Positions 1-8,893 of a stretch of DNA of 64,000 nt are shown here, piece after piece. The notes under the pieces are model-generated. The model saw nothing but the letters and a program-made list of their open reading frames with translations. It made no database searches and was not told where the DNA came from. Made by a program: the position numbers and the translations under genes. Position 1 is the stretch's first letter. The number at the start of each line of letters is the position of its first letter. Origin of the DNA: Pegethrix bostrychoides GSE-TBD4-15B (GTDB lineage Bacteria > Cyanobacteriota > Cyanobacteriia > Elainellales > Elainellaceae); contig JAHHHV010000067.1 in NCBI GenBank assembly GCA_019359155.1, forward strand, positions 1 through 64,000, given 5' to 3'.

Positions 1-114
1 ACGACTGCTTGGTACATCCAACGTAATCATTCACAAAAGTCCGTAGATTGGCAGTTCACAACAGCAGATGCTCGGATTCGTCTCAAGCGTCTTTACCCAC
101 AAATTGAAAACTGA
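1..114 (+). CDS. IS630-family transposase, 3' end only (partial)
   Basis: Frame 1 is open from the first base and stops at 112-114. It encodes 37 residues with the pattern WYIQRN..WQFTTADARIRLKRLYP, which resembles the extreme C-terminus of IS630/Tc1-mariner (DDE_3) transposases. The catalytic DDE residues lie outside the window, so activity cannot be judged. Just after the stop, ACAGAC and GTCTGT form a small inverted repeat around 113-129 that may belong to the element's right end. The call rests on motif memory rather than an alignment. Confidence 0.6.
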   Translation, partial: TTAWYIQRNHSQKSVDWQFTTADARIRLKRLYPQIEN

Positions 115-537
115 CAGACCACTAGTCTGTGTGGCTATCGCATTTTTATCGACAAAAAGGAAGTTGCTAGAGCGACATTTAACCTTTGGCGCTCCGGAGG
201 CAAGCTGATTATTCAGAAAAAAACGTTGAGGATGGCAGGAAAAGGATTTCCCATCCTCAATCGCTATGAGCTTAGACAGGGTAACACCTGTGTCGCATCC
301 ATGACGTTGAAAATGCTGCCCCTGCCTCCATCCCAAACCCTGGAATACAATCATCAAGTGTATGTATGGAAGAACTCTCTTATCCTTCACGAGAATCGGG
401 AGCTTGGCTCGGTCAAGATACGATGGTCAGGATCGTGGATTTGGTCGAATATTGAAGTTGAGTTGCCAGAATCACTACCACTGATTCCCCAACTGTTTAT
501 AGTGTGGCATTTGCTTTATCGTCACCTAGGCGAGTAG
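115..537 (+). pseudogene. Conserved-looking hypothetical protein, 5' end missing
   Basis: The reading frame after the transposase stop stays open from 115 to a TAG at 535-537 and reads like real protein, with segments such as YRIFIDKKEVARATF and NRYELRQGNTCVASMTLK. No ATG occurs near its beginning; the first possible starts are TTG at 226 and ATG at 232, both well inside the protein-like stretch. The simplest reading is a gene whose 5' end was removed or displaced when the IS630-type element arrived. I do not recognise the family. An internal start giving a short functional product is possible but has no clear ribosome binding site. Confidence 0.4.
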
Positions 538-775
538 ACCAGGGATTACCAAGATACAAGTTTTGTGACATCAAGTCGAGTCCGAGGTTTGCGATCGCCC
601 TGATAATCTGGAGGTTGGCTGATTTGAGCGTTGTGAGGGAGAATGCGATCGCTTTTATCTTGTCGAGAATCACCCTCAGGAGCGGCTCGGAGAGGAGTGG
701 GGCGCGGGCGTTAAGCAGCGCAGGCTAACATGTGCCACCCTAGAACGTACACTTCCGACAGAAGCAAGAATTATC

Positions 776-1312
776 ATGGATTTCAGACGTCATACACAGA
801 ATGATTTGCAAGCTATTGTGTTGCTTTTTACATCTGTATTCGCTAAGTCCGAGGGAGAAGATGAAGGAGCGTTAATTGGCCAGTTGGCAAAGGAGCTGCT
901 GGAGAAAACAGATGAGCATGATCTGTACTGCTTTACCGCCGTAAACAATGGTCAAATAGTTGGATCTATCTTCTTCAGTCGGCTAGATTTTGAGAATGGG
1001 ATCGAATCGTTCATTCTAGGGCCTGTGGCCGTCCATAATGACCATCAAGGCAAAGGCATCGGTCAGGCTTTGATCAATCACGGTTTGAGTGAATTGAAGC
1101 GTAGGGGAGTGAGCGTTGCGATTACCTATGGAGACCCAGGTTTCTATAAAAAAGTCGGCTTCCGTCCCATTTCGCACGATTCGATAAAAGCTCCTTTCCC
1201 GCTTTCTCAACCAGCAGGATGGCTTGGCCAATCTCTGTCTGGTAATTTCATCGAGACATTATCTGGCAACTGTACCTGCGTTGAAGCCTTGAGTGATCCA
1301 AAATACTGGTGA
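776..1312 (+). CDS. GNAT-family N-acetyltransferase
   Basis: A 178-residue protein with the GNAT fold signature. The acetyl-CoA pyrophosphate-binding loop (motif A) is QGKGIG at about residues 91-96, preceded by the beta-strand LGPVAVHNDH and followed by the helix QALINHGL. Further on, the YGDPGFYKKVGFRP segment is typical of YhbS-like acetyltransferases. Members transfer acetyl from acetyl-CoA to a small-molecule or protein amine in the cytoplasm; the substrate cannot be told from sequence. The length matches the YhbS group. No strong Shine-Dalgarno precedes the ATG, and the gene stands alone between an IS remnant and a convergent gene. Confidence 0.85.
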   Translation: MDFRRHTQNDLQAIVLLFTSVFAKSEGEDEGALIGQLAKELLEKTDEHDLYCFTAVNNGQIVGSIFFSRLDFENGIESFILGPVAVHNDHQGKGIGQALINHGLSELKRRGVSVAITYGDPGFYKKVGFRPISHDSIKAPFPLSQPAGWLGQSLSGNFIETLSGNCTCVEALSDPKYW

Positions 1313-1443
1313 TGCATCTATAGCGGTAAATGCACATAATCAGCGTTGGAGAAAGAGCAAGACAGATTTCACGGTTTCAACTTGCGTAAGTCCCGTTCTT
1401 AATGCATTAGATGCTGTTACGGTAAGATTAGCAGCGACATTCT

Positions 1444-2628
1444 TTAATCCATCGTCAACTGTGCGCCACGTCGATCTTGAGCCACAAAGCTGCTGTCGGG
1501 CGGGATGGGCGCGACGGGTTCAGTTAGAGTAAATTGGCCTGCGGCGATCCACTGCTTCAGCTCCTCAGCCACCTGCCGCGACAGGTAGATGCTGGCTAAG
1601 GGCGCAGTGCGGACGGGCTTACCTTCAATCGTAATTTTGCCTGACTTAAGCTGAGCATAGCTAACCAGCCCAAATGTAGGCCGCACCCGACGCGGAATCG
1701 AAAAGTCGATCACCGGAGCCACCAAATCCTGATCCTGCACCGCGCAATGCGCCACCACCGATTCGTTCAACACTGGCAGCGGCACGCCCACCCCCAGCAT
1801 CAGCGATGAGCCGTAGCTCTTAAAGTAGCAGCCCCGCACCCAGCGCGCCTGCATCTGCTTCGCGTCGCCAATCAAGGCCAGCGTTGCGGCAGGGCCGACC
1901 GGCGTGCGGTTGGGCAAGCGCTTTTGCAGCGGAAAATGCTGCGTCCCTTCCCAAGCCACATAGCCCACGCCGCCACCCAAAAAGATCCGCGTCCCCACGC
2001 CCACCAGCGCCAGATCCGGGTCGTTCATCAAGGGCGATAGCGCTCCCGGATTGGAATAGACAGCGTTGCTGAGTCTGGGTGACAGCGGTCCCAAATAGGT
2101 GTGCAGCGGACGGTCACCGCCGTTTACGCCCACGATAAAATTCTGGTAGAGGTTGCGCGGATTAAATAAATAAAACTGGTTGATGCTGTCTTTGGTAATC
2201 GTGGTTTCAAAGGCAGCTCGCGGATAGCAGTCGGTGACATGCCCAACCGCCCGCAGGCTAACCGACTTACCTGCAACTAAATCCGCAATCACATGGCCGC
2301 CGCCGCGCTCCTCGTTGAAGCTTTCACCCGGCAAGCCTTCCGCCATCTGCGTCGCACCCAAATACAGATCCACCGCGCCAAACCCAGAATAGGCCATCAC
2401 GCCATCCAGCCAGCACTGACGAATCTTGATTGGCGGATCGGTATGCCCCATGTTGAGGATCGCCCCAGAAGACTCCATCGGCTCAAACGTGCCTGTAGTA
2501 ATCACGTCGGTCTCCTGAGCCGCTTTCTTCACCCCCACTGCCTGCACCCGTGCCTTCAGCTCCTCGACCGTCCGCACGACCGCCTGCTGCTGCTGAATTT
2601 TGGCGTTGATTTCGGCAATCGTTCGCAT
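1444..2628 (-). CDS. HcyBio (homocysteine biosynthesis/sulfur-incorporation) family protein
   Basis: A 394-residue protein matching the HcyBio family (PF01837, formerly DUF39). Recognisable stretches are GTFEPMESSGAILNMGHTDPP near the N-terminus, the glycine-rich FNEERGGGHVIADLVAGK around residue 105-120, and GVGTRIFLGGGVGYVAW in the middle. In methanogens and related bacteria the family is involved in placing sulfide into aspartate semialdehyde to give homocysteine; in cyanobacteria its role is less certain. Cysteines at CWLDGV and GCYFKSYG are candidates for sulfur transfer, which is inference. No CBS or ferredoxin domain is fused at the C-terminus, unlike some archaeal relatives. A small membrane-protein gene lies immediately upstream on the same strand. 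Confidence 0.8.
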   Translation of the reverse strand: MRTIAEINAKIQQQQAVVRTVEELKARVQAVGVKKAAQETDVITTGTFEPMESSGAILNMGHTDPPIKIRQCWLDGVMAYSGFGAVDLYLGATQMAEGLPGESFNEERGGGHVIADLVAGKSVSLRAVGHVTDCYPRAAFETTITKDSINQFYLFNPRNLYQNFIVGVNGGDRPLHTYLGPLSPRLSNAVYSNPGALSPLMNDPDLALVGVGTRIFLGGGVGYVAWEGTQHFPLQKRLPNRTPVGPAATLALIGDAKQMQARWVRGCYFKSYGSSLMLGVGVPLPVLNESVVAHCAVQDQDLVAPVIDFSIPRRVRPTFGLVSYAQLKSGKITIEGKPVRTAPLASIYLSRQVAEELKQWIAAGQFTLTEPVAPIPPDSSFVAQDRRGAQLTMD

Positions 2629-2647
2629 AGTTGGGAGGGCAAGAACG

Positions 2648-2845
2648 TTAGTCGGGTCGGCTGAGCGGCGATTGAGAGCGCCAAGCCAAGAGCGTGGCTA
2701 AAAGAGCAGGCGGAGTCAGGACTAGCCCTAGCGCGATGGGGGTCGTAGCTGGAATATTCAGCAGCGGCAGCAAATACTTAATAGCGCCTGCGATCAAGCC
2801 GGAGAGTAAAAACAGCTTGACAATAAAAAAAATTTGGCTGCCCAT
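2648..2845 (-). CDS. Small two-helix membrane protein, unknown function
   Basis: Encodes about 65 residues if started at the ATG giving MGSQIFFIVKL; a longer start at 2878 adds 11 polar residues and looks less likely. Two hydrophobic helices are visible (about residues 4-26 and 31-53), separated by a short IPATTP turn, with a polar tail. It would sit in a membrane with both ends on the same side. Its stop lies 19 bp from the start of the HcyBio gene, so the two may be co-transcribed. I do not recognise a named family. Confidence 0.55.
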   Translation of the reverse strand: MGSQIFFIVKLFLLSGLIAGAIKYLLPLLNIPATTPIALGLVLTPPALLATLLAWRSQSPLSRPD

Positions 2846-2951
2846 TGAACGCTCGCCTAACCTAGATGACAGAGTCACCTTAGCCTAATCTATTTTGGTC
2901 TGGAATCAACTAATCTAGAGCAACCGCAGACAAACCGCAAAAAAAAACATC

Positions 2952-3782
2952 ATGCACCTGCGCCCCCCTGCCAAACTGATCTTCACCTATCTGCTGCTGC
3001 TGGCAATTGCCGCCGTAATGCTGCTGCCGCTGCTCTGGCTGGTGAGTACGGCCTTCAAATCATCTGGCGAAGATATTTTTCAGTTTCCGCCGCAGTTTAT
3101 CCCGGCACAGCCGACGTTTAGTAATTTCGTCAAGGCTTGGCAGACCAATCCCTTTGGCCAATATCTGTTCAACAGCACGCTGGTGTCAGGTCTGACGGTG
3201 GGGCTAAATCTACTGTTTTGCGCGCTGGCCGCCTATCCGCTGGCGCGGCTCAACTTTCGCGGCAAGCAGATTATCTTTACGCTGGTGGTCGCCACAATTC
3301 TGATTCCGTTTCAGATTGTGATGATTCCGCTCTACATTCTGGCGGTGAACCTGGGCTTACGAAATACCTATCTGGGGCTGATTTTCCCAGCGCTGGCTTC
3401 GGCGTTTGGCATCTTTCTGCTGCGGCAGGCGTTTCAGGGCGTGCCCAAAGAGCTGGAAGAAGCCGCCCGCATCGACGGCTGCTCGGAGCTAGGCATCTGG
3501 TGGCATATCATGCTGCCCTCAATCCGTCCGGCGCTGGTGACGCTGGCAATTTTTGTATTTATTGGCGCTTGGAGCGACTTTCTCTGGCCGCTGCTGATTC
3601 TCGATCGGCCTGAGCGCTATACGCTGCCCTTGGGAGTCGCCAAGCTAGCGGGCGCTTTCTCGCTCGACTGGCGGCTGATTGCGGCAGGCTCAGTGATTTC
3701 GATTGCCCCGATTCTGCTGTTTTTTGGCTTCATGCAGCGCTACATTGTCCCGACTGAAACCAGCAGCGGCGTGAAAGGATAG
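2952..3782 (+). CDS. Carbohydrate ABC transporter permease (MalG/LacG type)
   Basis: A 276-residue inner-membrane permease with six predicted helices. The diagnostic BPD_transp_1 EAA loop is visible as KELEEAARIDGCSELGIWWHIMLP around residues 170-193, the site that contacts the cytoplasmic ATPase. An N-terminal TYLLLLAIAAVMLLPLLWLVSTAFK helix is typical of the MalG side of sugar importers. It would pair with a MalF-type permease, a solute-binding protein and an ATPase, none of which is adjacent, so the other subunits must be elsewhere. Substrate is unknown; trehalose, glucosylglycerol or other sugars are possible. The ATG at 2952 follows an A-rich tract rather than a strong Shine-Dalgarno. 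Confidence 0.88.
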   Translation: MHLRPPAKLIFTYLLLLAIAAVMLLPLLWLVSTAFKSSGEDIFQFPPQFIPAQPTFSNFVKAWQTNPFGQYLFNSTLVSGLTVGLNLLFCALAAYPLARLNFRGKQIIFTLVVATILIPFQIVMIPLYILAVNLGLRNTYLGLIFPALASAFGIFLLRQAFQGVPKELEEAARIDGCSELGIWWHIMLPSIRPALVTLAIFVFIGAWSDFLWPLLILDRPERYTLPLGVAKLAGAFSLDWRLIAAGSVISIAPILLFFGFMQRYIVPTETSSGVKG

Positions 3783-3797
3783 CGCTAAAATAAGAGC

Positions 3798-4025
3798 ATG
3801 AAACTCGCGCTAATTGGACTGATCAAAGGCTACCGACTGCTGGTTTCGCCGCTGTTTCACCCCACCTGCCGCTTCTACCCCACCTGCTCACAATATGCGA
3901 TTGAGGCGATTGAGCGGTTTGGGGCACTCAAGGGCAGCCAGCTCGCGGTCGGGCGGATTCTGCGCTGTCAGCCGCTGCATCACGGCGGCTATGACCCGGT
4001 GCCGCCCCTCAAAAAACTCGACTAG
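3798..4025 (+). CDS. yidD: Membrane protein insertion efficiency factor YidD
   Basis: A 75-residue protein with the YidD signature: the N-terminal amphipathic helix [17 protein letters not shown], then [19 protein letters not shown] and a C-terminal [13 protein letters not shown]. YidD is a peripheral inner-membrane protein that helps YidC-dependent insertion. In many bacteria it lies beside rpmH-rnpA-yidC; here it follows a sugar permease by only 15 bp, so its genomic context is not the classical one. All expected conserved cysteines and prolines are present and the length is normal. Confidence 0.93.
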   Translation: MKLALIGLIKGYRLLVSPLFHPTCRFYPTCSQYAIEAIERFGALKGSQLAVGRILRCQPLHHGGYDPVPPLKKLD

Positions 4026-4048
4026 CCCACCCAGCTAACCTATCCCAG

Positions 4049-4486
4049 CTAACCTATCGAATCAGCCGTGTCACCCTCATTGAGCGAGCTAGGGTTGATT
4101 AGCGTGATGTCGAATTCGTCGGGCGGTATGGTGGTGGTATGTTCGCGCTCCAGCAGATAGTAAAACGCCTGCGTCTGCGGGCCAAAGATAATCTTGTCCT
4201 GACTTCTCAGGTCGTGGGTTTGCAGCTTGCGGCCATTGATCAGCAGGCCGTTGGCGCTGAGTTTGCCCTTCAGGTTGCCGTCCACAATCCGGTAATAGTA
4301 GCCGCCTTCTTCGTCGGGGAAGCGCACCAGCGTCGCGTGATGCCGCGAGACAAAGTAGGACGACAGGCGGATGTCGCAGTTTGGGTCGCGCCCAATCGTG
4401 TACATCGACTCCTCAAGGGTATATTCCTCCTGCCCCTTGGAGTCCTCGATGATTAGTCTGTGGGTTTGGCGGCTCGCTGAAGTCAT
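4049..4486 (-). CDS. FHA-domain protein (copy 1 of a tandem pair)
   Basis: About 145 residues from the ATG giving MTSASRQ; this start is chosen because the neighbouring paralogue begins MTSAAAH at the equivalent place. The forkhead-associated fold is visible: YTIGRDPNCDIRL (phosphothreonine-recognition strand), FVSRHHATLVR, then NGLLINGRKL. FHA domains bind phosphothreonine peptides, so this is likely a partner of Ser/Thr kinases, though none is adjacent. The C-terminal tail carries a conserved PPDEFDITLI stretch shared with the second copy. It has no membrane segment. The pair arose by duplication, with sequence identity strongest through the FHA core. Confidence 0.87.
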   Translation of the reverse strand: MTSASRQTHRLIIEDSKGQEEYTLEESMYTIGRDPNCDIRLSSYFVSRHHATLVRFPDEEGGYYYRIVDGNLKGKLSANGLLINGRKLQTHDLRSQDKIIFGPQTQAFYYLLEREHTTTIPPDEFDITLINPSSLNEGDTADSIG

Positions 4487-4591
4487 TCGCTGCTGAGGAG
4501 ATTGATATCCTGCCCTATTTTGACCCATATCTCTGCAAAACTGACTGCTAAATGCCTGCCAAATGCCTGCTAAATCAATTAAGCTGCCGAA

Positions 4592-5077
4592 CTAGGCATC
4601 AGCAGTGGGTTCACCAGCCGGCTCATCTAGCTTAACCGGGCTACCCGCCGTATCATCTTCTGGATCGCCCGTCATATTGGGGCTAATCAGCGTGATGTCG
4701 TATTCGTCGGGCGGTACGGTGGTGATTGCGTCGCGGCGCAGCAGATAGTAGGTAGCCTGCACCTGAGGGCCAAAAATTACCCGATCCTGGTCATGCAGGT
4801 CGTGGGCTTGCAGCTTGCGGCCATTGATCAGCAGGCCGTTGGCGCTGGGCTTACCTTTCAGGTTGCCGTCCACAATCCGATAATAGTAGCTGCCGTCCTC
4901 GTTGGGGAGCTGCACCAGCGTGGCGTGGCGGCGCGAGACAAACTGGGACACCAACCGGATATCGCATTTAGGGTCACGGCCAATCGAGTAGACCGGACTA
5001 TCGAGCGTATATTCGCGTCGGCCTTTGTCGTCCTCAATAATGAGTAGGTGGCTTTGGTGAGCGGCAGCAGAAGTCAT
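4592..5077 (-). CDS. FHA-domain protein (copy 2 of a tandem pair)
   Basis: About 161 residues from the ATG at 5077; an upstream in-frame start at 5134 would add 19 residues that have no counterpart in copy 1. The FHA core shows YSIGRDPKCDIRL, FVSRRHATLVQ and NGLLINGRKL, with the phosphothreonine-contacting Arg, Ser and Asn residues intact. The C-terminal tail has the shared PPDEYDITLI motif and then an acidic extension absent from copy 1. It lies upstream of copy 1 on the same strand with about 105 bp between coding regions, so they may be expressed together. The partner phosphoprotein is unknown. Confidence 0.87.
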   Translation of the reverse strand: MTSAAAHQSHLLIIEDDKGRREYTLDSPVYSIGRDPKCDIRLVSQFVSRRHATLVQLPNEDGSYYYRIVDGNLKGKPSANGLLINGRKLQAHDLHDQDRVIFGPQVQATYYLLRRDAITTVPPDEYDITLISPNMTGDPEDDTAGSPVKLDEPAGEPTADA

Positions 5078-5347
5078 CAGGCAGGTTCTCAGCAAATCTA
5101 ATCGCAGATCAATCTTACCCGCACTTACCCGCAATATAGAGTTCGCTGCGATTTCCCTAGAGCAGCTCTAGGTCTAAATGGGTTTGGGCTGCTGCTTGAG
5201 TCCAATCATAGGCTCAGAAGTCTGGCCAGCCAGCAGATCGGCTTTTTGGCAGCCAGCTGTGGGAAACCAATCAAATTTTTTGTGGTAAATCCACCTGTGC
5301 TTTCGATGGCTGCCGTACACTGGAAAGCAGATCACTACCATACGAAG

Positions 5348-5420
5348 TCCAGGGTGCAGGGGTCGAACCTGCCTAACGCGAATTATGAGTTCGCTGCCTA
5401 AACCGCTCGGCCAACCCTGG
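5348..5420 (-). tRNA. tRNA with CAU anticodon (Met or lysidine-modified Ile2)
   Basis: On the minus strand a 73-nt cloverleaf can be drawn: acceptor CCAGGGT with ACCCTGG, D stem GCC with GGC, anticodon stem GCGAA with TTCGC around loop CTCATAA, T stem GCAGG with CCTGC around TTCGACC, and discriminator A. The anticodon is CAU. The D-arm and anticodon-arm pattern (GGCCGAGCGGTTTAGGC, CTCATAATT) resembles plastid/cyanobacterial tRNA-Ile(CAU), whose C34 is changed to lysidine, more than initiator tRNA. CCA is not encoded. Identity between elongator Met and Ile2 remains uncertain. Confidence 0.88.
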
Positions 5421-5511
5421 GAAGAAGCTCTATACTTAGTCACTTATTCTATCCTGTGGCAGTTCAGATATGCAGCCCAGATCCGCATCGCCCCAATCCG
5501 TATCGATCAGC

Positions 5512-5784
5512 ATGAATCCAACCGTCGTCCTAACGCTAGCGCTCTTAACCCTGATGTTTGGAGCGGGATTAACCAGCGCCATCTACGGTTACAAGCTGGG
5601 ACGAGGCGCGCTCAAAAGCATCACCCAACCCGACGCTCGCCCAGTCAACAATCTGGCTGACGCACAGGGGCAACCAATTCGCCGCGAAGGTCTGACGTTT
5701 CTCAAAGAGGCTGATATTCTCACCAACGTCAAGGCGCGAATGGATGGCAGCGCCCCAGATGCGGCTCCCACCAGTTCACCGTGA
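5512..5784 (+). CDS. Small membrane-anchored hypothetical protein
   Basis: About 90 residues starting MNPTVVLTLALL. An earlier in-frame ATG at 5470 would put 14 polar residues before the hydrophobic helix and is less likely. The N-terminal helix (residues 3-23) is followed by YGYKLGRGALKSITQPD, then a soluble tail. This arrangement is common in small cyanobacterial proteins of unknown role. Its stop codon overlaps the GTG start of the CNNM/CorC transporter gene (GTGA, 5781-5784), so the two are translationally coupled and probably act together or are at least co-expressed. No named family recognised. Confidence 0.65.
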   Translation: MNPTVVLTLALLTLMFGAGLTSAIYGYKLGRGALKSITQPDARPVNNLADAQGQPIRREGLTFLKEADILTNVKARMDGSAPDAAPTSSP

Positions 5785-7277
5785 GCGCCTCGGACATCGT
5801 GACCGCTGCGCCTAATCTACTCCCAGAGGCTTCGCTAAGCTGGTCAGATATGATGATGCGGATTCTGGCAGTTTTGCTGCTGATCGCGATCAACGCTTTT
5901 TTCGTGGCGGCTGAGTTTTCGATTGTCTCGGTGCGGCGGTCGCGGATCAATCAGCTGGTTTTGGTGGGCGACGTGCAGGCCAAAACCGTGCAGGATTTGC
6001 AGCGCGGGTTAGACCGACTGCTCTCGACGACGCAGTTTGGGATTACGCTGGCCAGTCTGGCGCTGGGCTGGATTGGCGAGAGCACGATGGCGGTGGCAAT
6101 GGCAGCAGTGCTGGTCAAACTGCCCCTGCCGCCCCAAGCTCAGCAGTTCGTTGCCCATTCGCTGGCGGTGCCGCTGGCCTTTGGGCTGATTGCCTACCTG
6201 CAAATTGTGTTGGGCGAACTCTGTCCTAAATCGGTGGCTTTGATCTACTCAGAGCAGCTGGCGCGGTTTCTAGGGCCGCCTAGCGTCGCGATTGCGCGGC
6301 TGTTCAACCCGTTTATCTGGGTGCTCAACCAGTCCACGCGCTGGCTGTTGCAGCTGGTGGGGGTACGCTATACCGGACAGGGCTGGTACAACCGAGTCAC
6401 CTCCGAAGAATTGCAGCTGATCATCAGCACCACCACCGAATCGCCAGAGCTAGAAGAAGAGGAGCGCGAGTTGCTCAGCAATGTCTTTGCCTTTGCAGAT
6501 GTGACCGCAGGCGAGGTGATGGTGCCGCGCACAAGTCTGGTGGCGGTGTCGGTCGAGGCGAGCCTGCAAGAGCTGTTTCGCGAGGTGGCGGAGTCCGGCT
6601 ATTCCCGCTATCCAGTCACGCGCGAATCGCTAGATGACGTGGTGGGGCTGATTGCCTTCAAGGATTTGGCCGAGCCATTGGTGAACGGCACACTCCAGTT
6701 GGATCAGCCGATTCAAAACTGGATACGTCCAGCGCAGTTTGTCTCCGAAGAGATGCCGCTGAACGAGCTGCTGAATCTGATGCAGCGCTCTGGTCAGCCT
6801 TTGGTGATGGTGGTGGACAACTTTGGCGGGACGGCAGGGCTGGTGACGATTCAAGATGTAGTGGCAGAGATTATTGGCGATGCGCCAGCGCCCGAAAGCC
6901 CGACTGAGCCAAACATTCGGCTGCTGGAGGATTTGACCTACCTGGTGCAGGCGCAGACTGACCTAGAAGAAGTCAACGATTTTCTGAATCTGGAATTTCC
7001 ACTCTCTGAGGAATATCAGACGCTGGGCGGGTTTATGATCTATCAGCTGCAAAAGATTCCGGCGGTCGGCGAAACGCTCACCTACGAAAATTGCGAAATC
7101 ACGGTTGAATCTGGCGAAGGCCCCAAGCTGGAGCGGCTGCATATCCGACGGCTAGAGCCTTCGATGCTTTTTGATGTGCCAGACGATCTGCCAGAATCAG
7201 CTGGATCGCTATCGCTAGATGGATCAGAGCCAACCGCATCGCCTGACTTCGACAGCTCTGGCCTAGACTCCCAATAG
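5781..7277 (+). CDS. CNNM/CorC-family transporter (HlyC/CorC hemolysin-like)
   Basis: A 498-residue protein with the standard three-part layout: an N-terminal DUF21/CNNM membrane domain with four hydrophobic segments (residues about 25-160; NAFFVAAEFSIVSVRRSRI is the family hallmark), a CBS pair (about 235-370, starting VFAFADVTAGEVMVPRTSLVAV), and a C-terminal CorC_HlyC domain (about 385-465, LEEVNDFLNLEFPLSEEYQTLGGF). Relatives move Mg2+ or act as Mg/Co efflux factors; the old hemolysin name is historical. The GTG start overlaps the preceding gene by four bases. A serine/aspartate-rich tail of about 30 residues is extra. Confidence 0.9.
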   Translation: MSASDIVTAAPNLLPEASLSWSDMMMRILAVLLLIAINAFFVAAEFSIVSVRRSRINQLVLVGDVQAKTVQDLQRGLDRLLSTTQFGITLASLALGWIGESTMAVAMAAVLVKLPLPPQAQQFVAHSLAVPLAFGLIAYLQIVLGELCPKSVALIYSEQLARFLGPPSVAIARLFNPFIWVLNQSTRWLLQLVGVRYTGQGWYNRVTSEELQLIISTTTESPELEEEERELLSNVFAFADVTAGEVMVPRTSLVAVSVEASLQELFREVAESGYSRYPVTRESLDDVVGLIAFKDLAEPLVNGTLQLDQPIQNWIRPAQFVSEEMPLNELLNLMQRSGQPLVMVVDNFGGTAGLVTIQDVVAEIIGDAPAPESPTEPNIRLLEDLTYLVQAQTDLEEVNDFLNLEFPLSEEYQTLGGFMIYQLQKIPAVGETLTYENCEITVESGEGPKLERLHIRRLEPSMLFDVPDDLPESAGSLSLDGSEPTASPDFDSSGLDSQ

Positions 7278-7313
7278 CCTCGCCTGACCTATAACTTGAA
7301 CCGCAATGACGCA

Positions 7314-7865
7314 ATGAGCGAACTCCGCAGCCGCCTGCAAGGCGTGAATCTCTATCTAATTGGCATGATGGGCGCAGGCAAATCCACCATTGGCAAGCTG
7401 GTGGGGCAGAGCTTGGGCTACCAGTTTTTTGATACCGACAGCCTAGTGGAGCAGGCGGCAGGCCAGACCGTCAGCCAGATTTTTGCCAGCAGCGAGTCGG
7501 AGTTCCGGCAGCTGGAAACGCAGGTTCTGGCAGAGCTTTCGGCCTACCGGCGGCTGGTAGTCGCCACAGGTGGCGGCATTGTCTCACAGCCGCAGAACTG
7601 GAGCTATCTGCGGCATGGCCTAGTGGTTTGGATCAATGTGCCGGTGGAAGTCTTGCACAATCGCCTTAAGAAAGACACCAGCCGCCCGCTCTTGCGAACC
7701 GCCGATCCATTAGCCAAGCTTCAGCTGTTGCTGCAAGAGCGTCGCTCGCTTTACGCTCAGGCCGATCTAGAAATTGCGGTTGGCCCCAACGACTCTGCTG
7801 ATCAGGTGGCGCGGCGACTGCTGGCTGCGATTCCAACCGTGCTGAAGCCGGATTTAAGCCAGTGA
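7314..7865 (+). CDS. aroK: Shikimate kinase
   Basis: About 183 residues from ATG 7314 (MSELRSR); an upstream TTG at 7296 is in frame but less attractive. It phosphorylates shikimate at the 3-OH using ATP, the fifth step of the shikimate pathway, in the cytoplasm. The P-loop is GMMGAGKST near residues 17-25, the shikimate-binding DTDSLVE follows, and GGG (ATGGGIV) and the lid RPLL (TSRPLLRT) are present. Length is normal. It lies between the CorC-type transporter and argB on the same strand with short gaps, so a shared transcript is plausible. Confidence 0.95.
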   Translation: MSELRSRLQGVNLYLIGMMGAGKSTIGKLVGQSLGYQFFDTDSLVEQAAGQTVSQIFASSESEFRQLETQVLAELSAYRRLVVATGGGIVSQPQNWSYLRHGLVVWINVPVEVLHNRLKKDTSRPLLRTADPLAKLQLLLQERRSLYAQADLEIAVGPNDSADQVARRLLAAIPTVLKPDLSQ

Positions 7866-7945
7866 TTTATCTGATTTGTAGCGTTTAAACCGTAGAAATT
7901 GGATCACTCTGTTACGCTAACTTGGGTCAAGATTGGGGGATCGAT

Positions 7946-8854
7946 ATGGCAACGATTGGGATGGATACGAACAGCGAGTATATTCAAAAGGCCGAAGCCA
8001 CCAGGGTGCGCGTCCTCAGCGAAGCCTTGCCCTACATTCAGCAGTTTGCCGGACGCACGATTGTGGTCAAGTACGGCGGCGCGGCAATGAAGGACAGCAA
8101 ACTCAAAGAAACCGTGCTCCGCGACATCGTATTTTTGGCCTGCGTCGGTCTGCGTCCGGTGGTGGTGCATGGCGGCGGCCCCGAAATCAACTCCTGGCTG
8201 GGCAAGCTGGGCATCGAGCCACAGTTTAAAAACGGCCTGCGCGTCACGGACGCAGACACAATGGACGTGGTGGAGATGGTGCTGGTGGGGCGCGTCAACA
8301 AAGAGCTGGTGGCGTTGATCAATCAGGCGGGCGGTCTGGCGGTGGGACTCTGCGGCAAGGACGGCAATTTGATCAAGGCGCGTCCGCAAGGCGATGCAGG
8401 CATTGGCTTTGTGGGCGAAGTCACCTCTACCGATGTCAAGCTGATCGATACGCTGGTGACAAACGGCTATATTCCGGTGATTTCTAGCGTTGCAGCCGAT
8501 GAAACAGGTCAGGCTTACAACATCAATGCCGACACGATGGCGGGCGAACTAGCCGCCGCCCTCAACGCCGAAAAAATGATCCTAATGACCGATACCGCAG
8601 GCATCCTGCAAGATTACAAAGACCCCAGCACCCTGATTGCCAAAGTAGACATCCAGCAAGCCCGCGATTTGATTGATTCAGGCGTAGTGGGCGGCGGCAT
8701 GATTCCCAAAGTAACCTGCTGCGTCCGGTCACTGGCACAAGGCGTGAAGGCGGCTCACATTATCGACGGACGGATTCCCCACGCGCTGCTGCTGGAAATC
8801 TTCACCGATGCCGGGATTGGCTCAATGATTGTGGCTTCTGGACATATGCAATAG
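7946..8854 (+). CDS. argB: Acetylglutamate kinase
   Basis: About 302 residues from ATG 7946, chosen over TTG 7922 because GGGGGA sits just upstream of the ATG. The enzyme phosphorylates N-acetylglutamate in arginine synthesis. Amino-acid-kinase features are clear: VVKYGGAAM (ATP lysine), [14 protein letters not shown] (substrate loop), [22 protein letters not shown], and GGMIPKV near the C-terminus. The extended N-terminal helix ([21 protein letters not shown]) marks the hexameric arginine-sensitive type, which in cyanobacteria is bound and relieved of inhibition by PII; that regulation is family knowledge, not seen here. It is convergent with the next gene. Confidence 0.96.
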   Translation: MATIGMDTNSEYIQKAEATRVRVLSEALPYIQQFAGRTIVVKYGGAAMKDSKLKETVLRDIVFLACVGLRPVVVHGGGPEINSWLGKLGIEPQFKNGLRVTDADTMDVVEMVLVGRVNKELVALINQAGGLAVGLCGKDGNLIKARPQGDAGIGFVGEVTSTDVKLIDTLVTNGYIPVISSVAADETGQAYNINADTMAGELAAALNAEKMILMTDTAGILQDYKDPSTLIAKVDIQQARDLIDSGVVGGGMIPKVTCCVRSLAQGVKAAHIIDGRIPHALLLEIFTDAGIGSMIVASGHMQ

Positions 8855-8893
8855 CCCTGGGCGTTAACGGCAAGCTCAGGCTGTTCGATTGCA

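Noticed and set aside
504-728. A 74-codon plus-strand reading after the truncated hypothetical
   Set aside because: Not protein-like, no ribosome binding site, and it runs through HIP1 octamers.
5174-5443. An 89-codon minus-strand reading overlapping the CAU-anticodon tRNA
   Set aside because: It reads through a structured tRNA gene and has no protein-like features.
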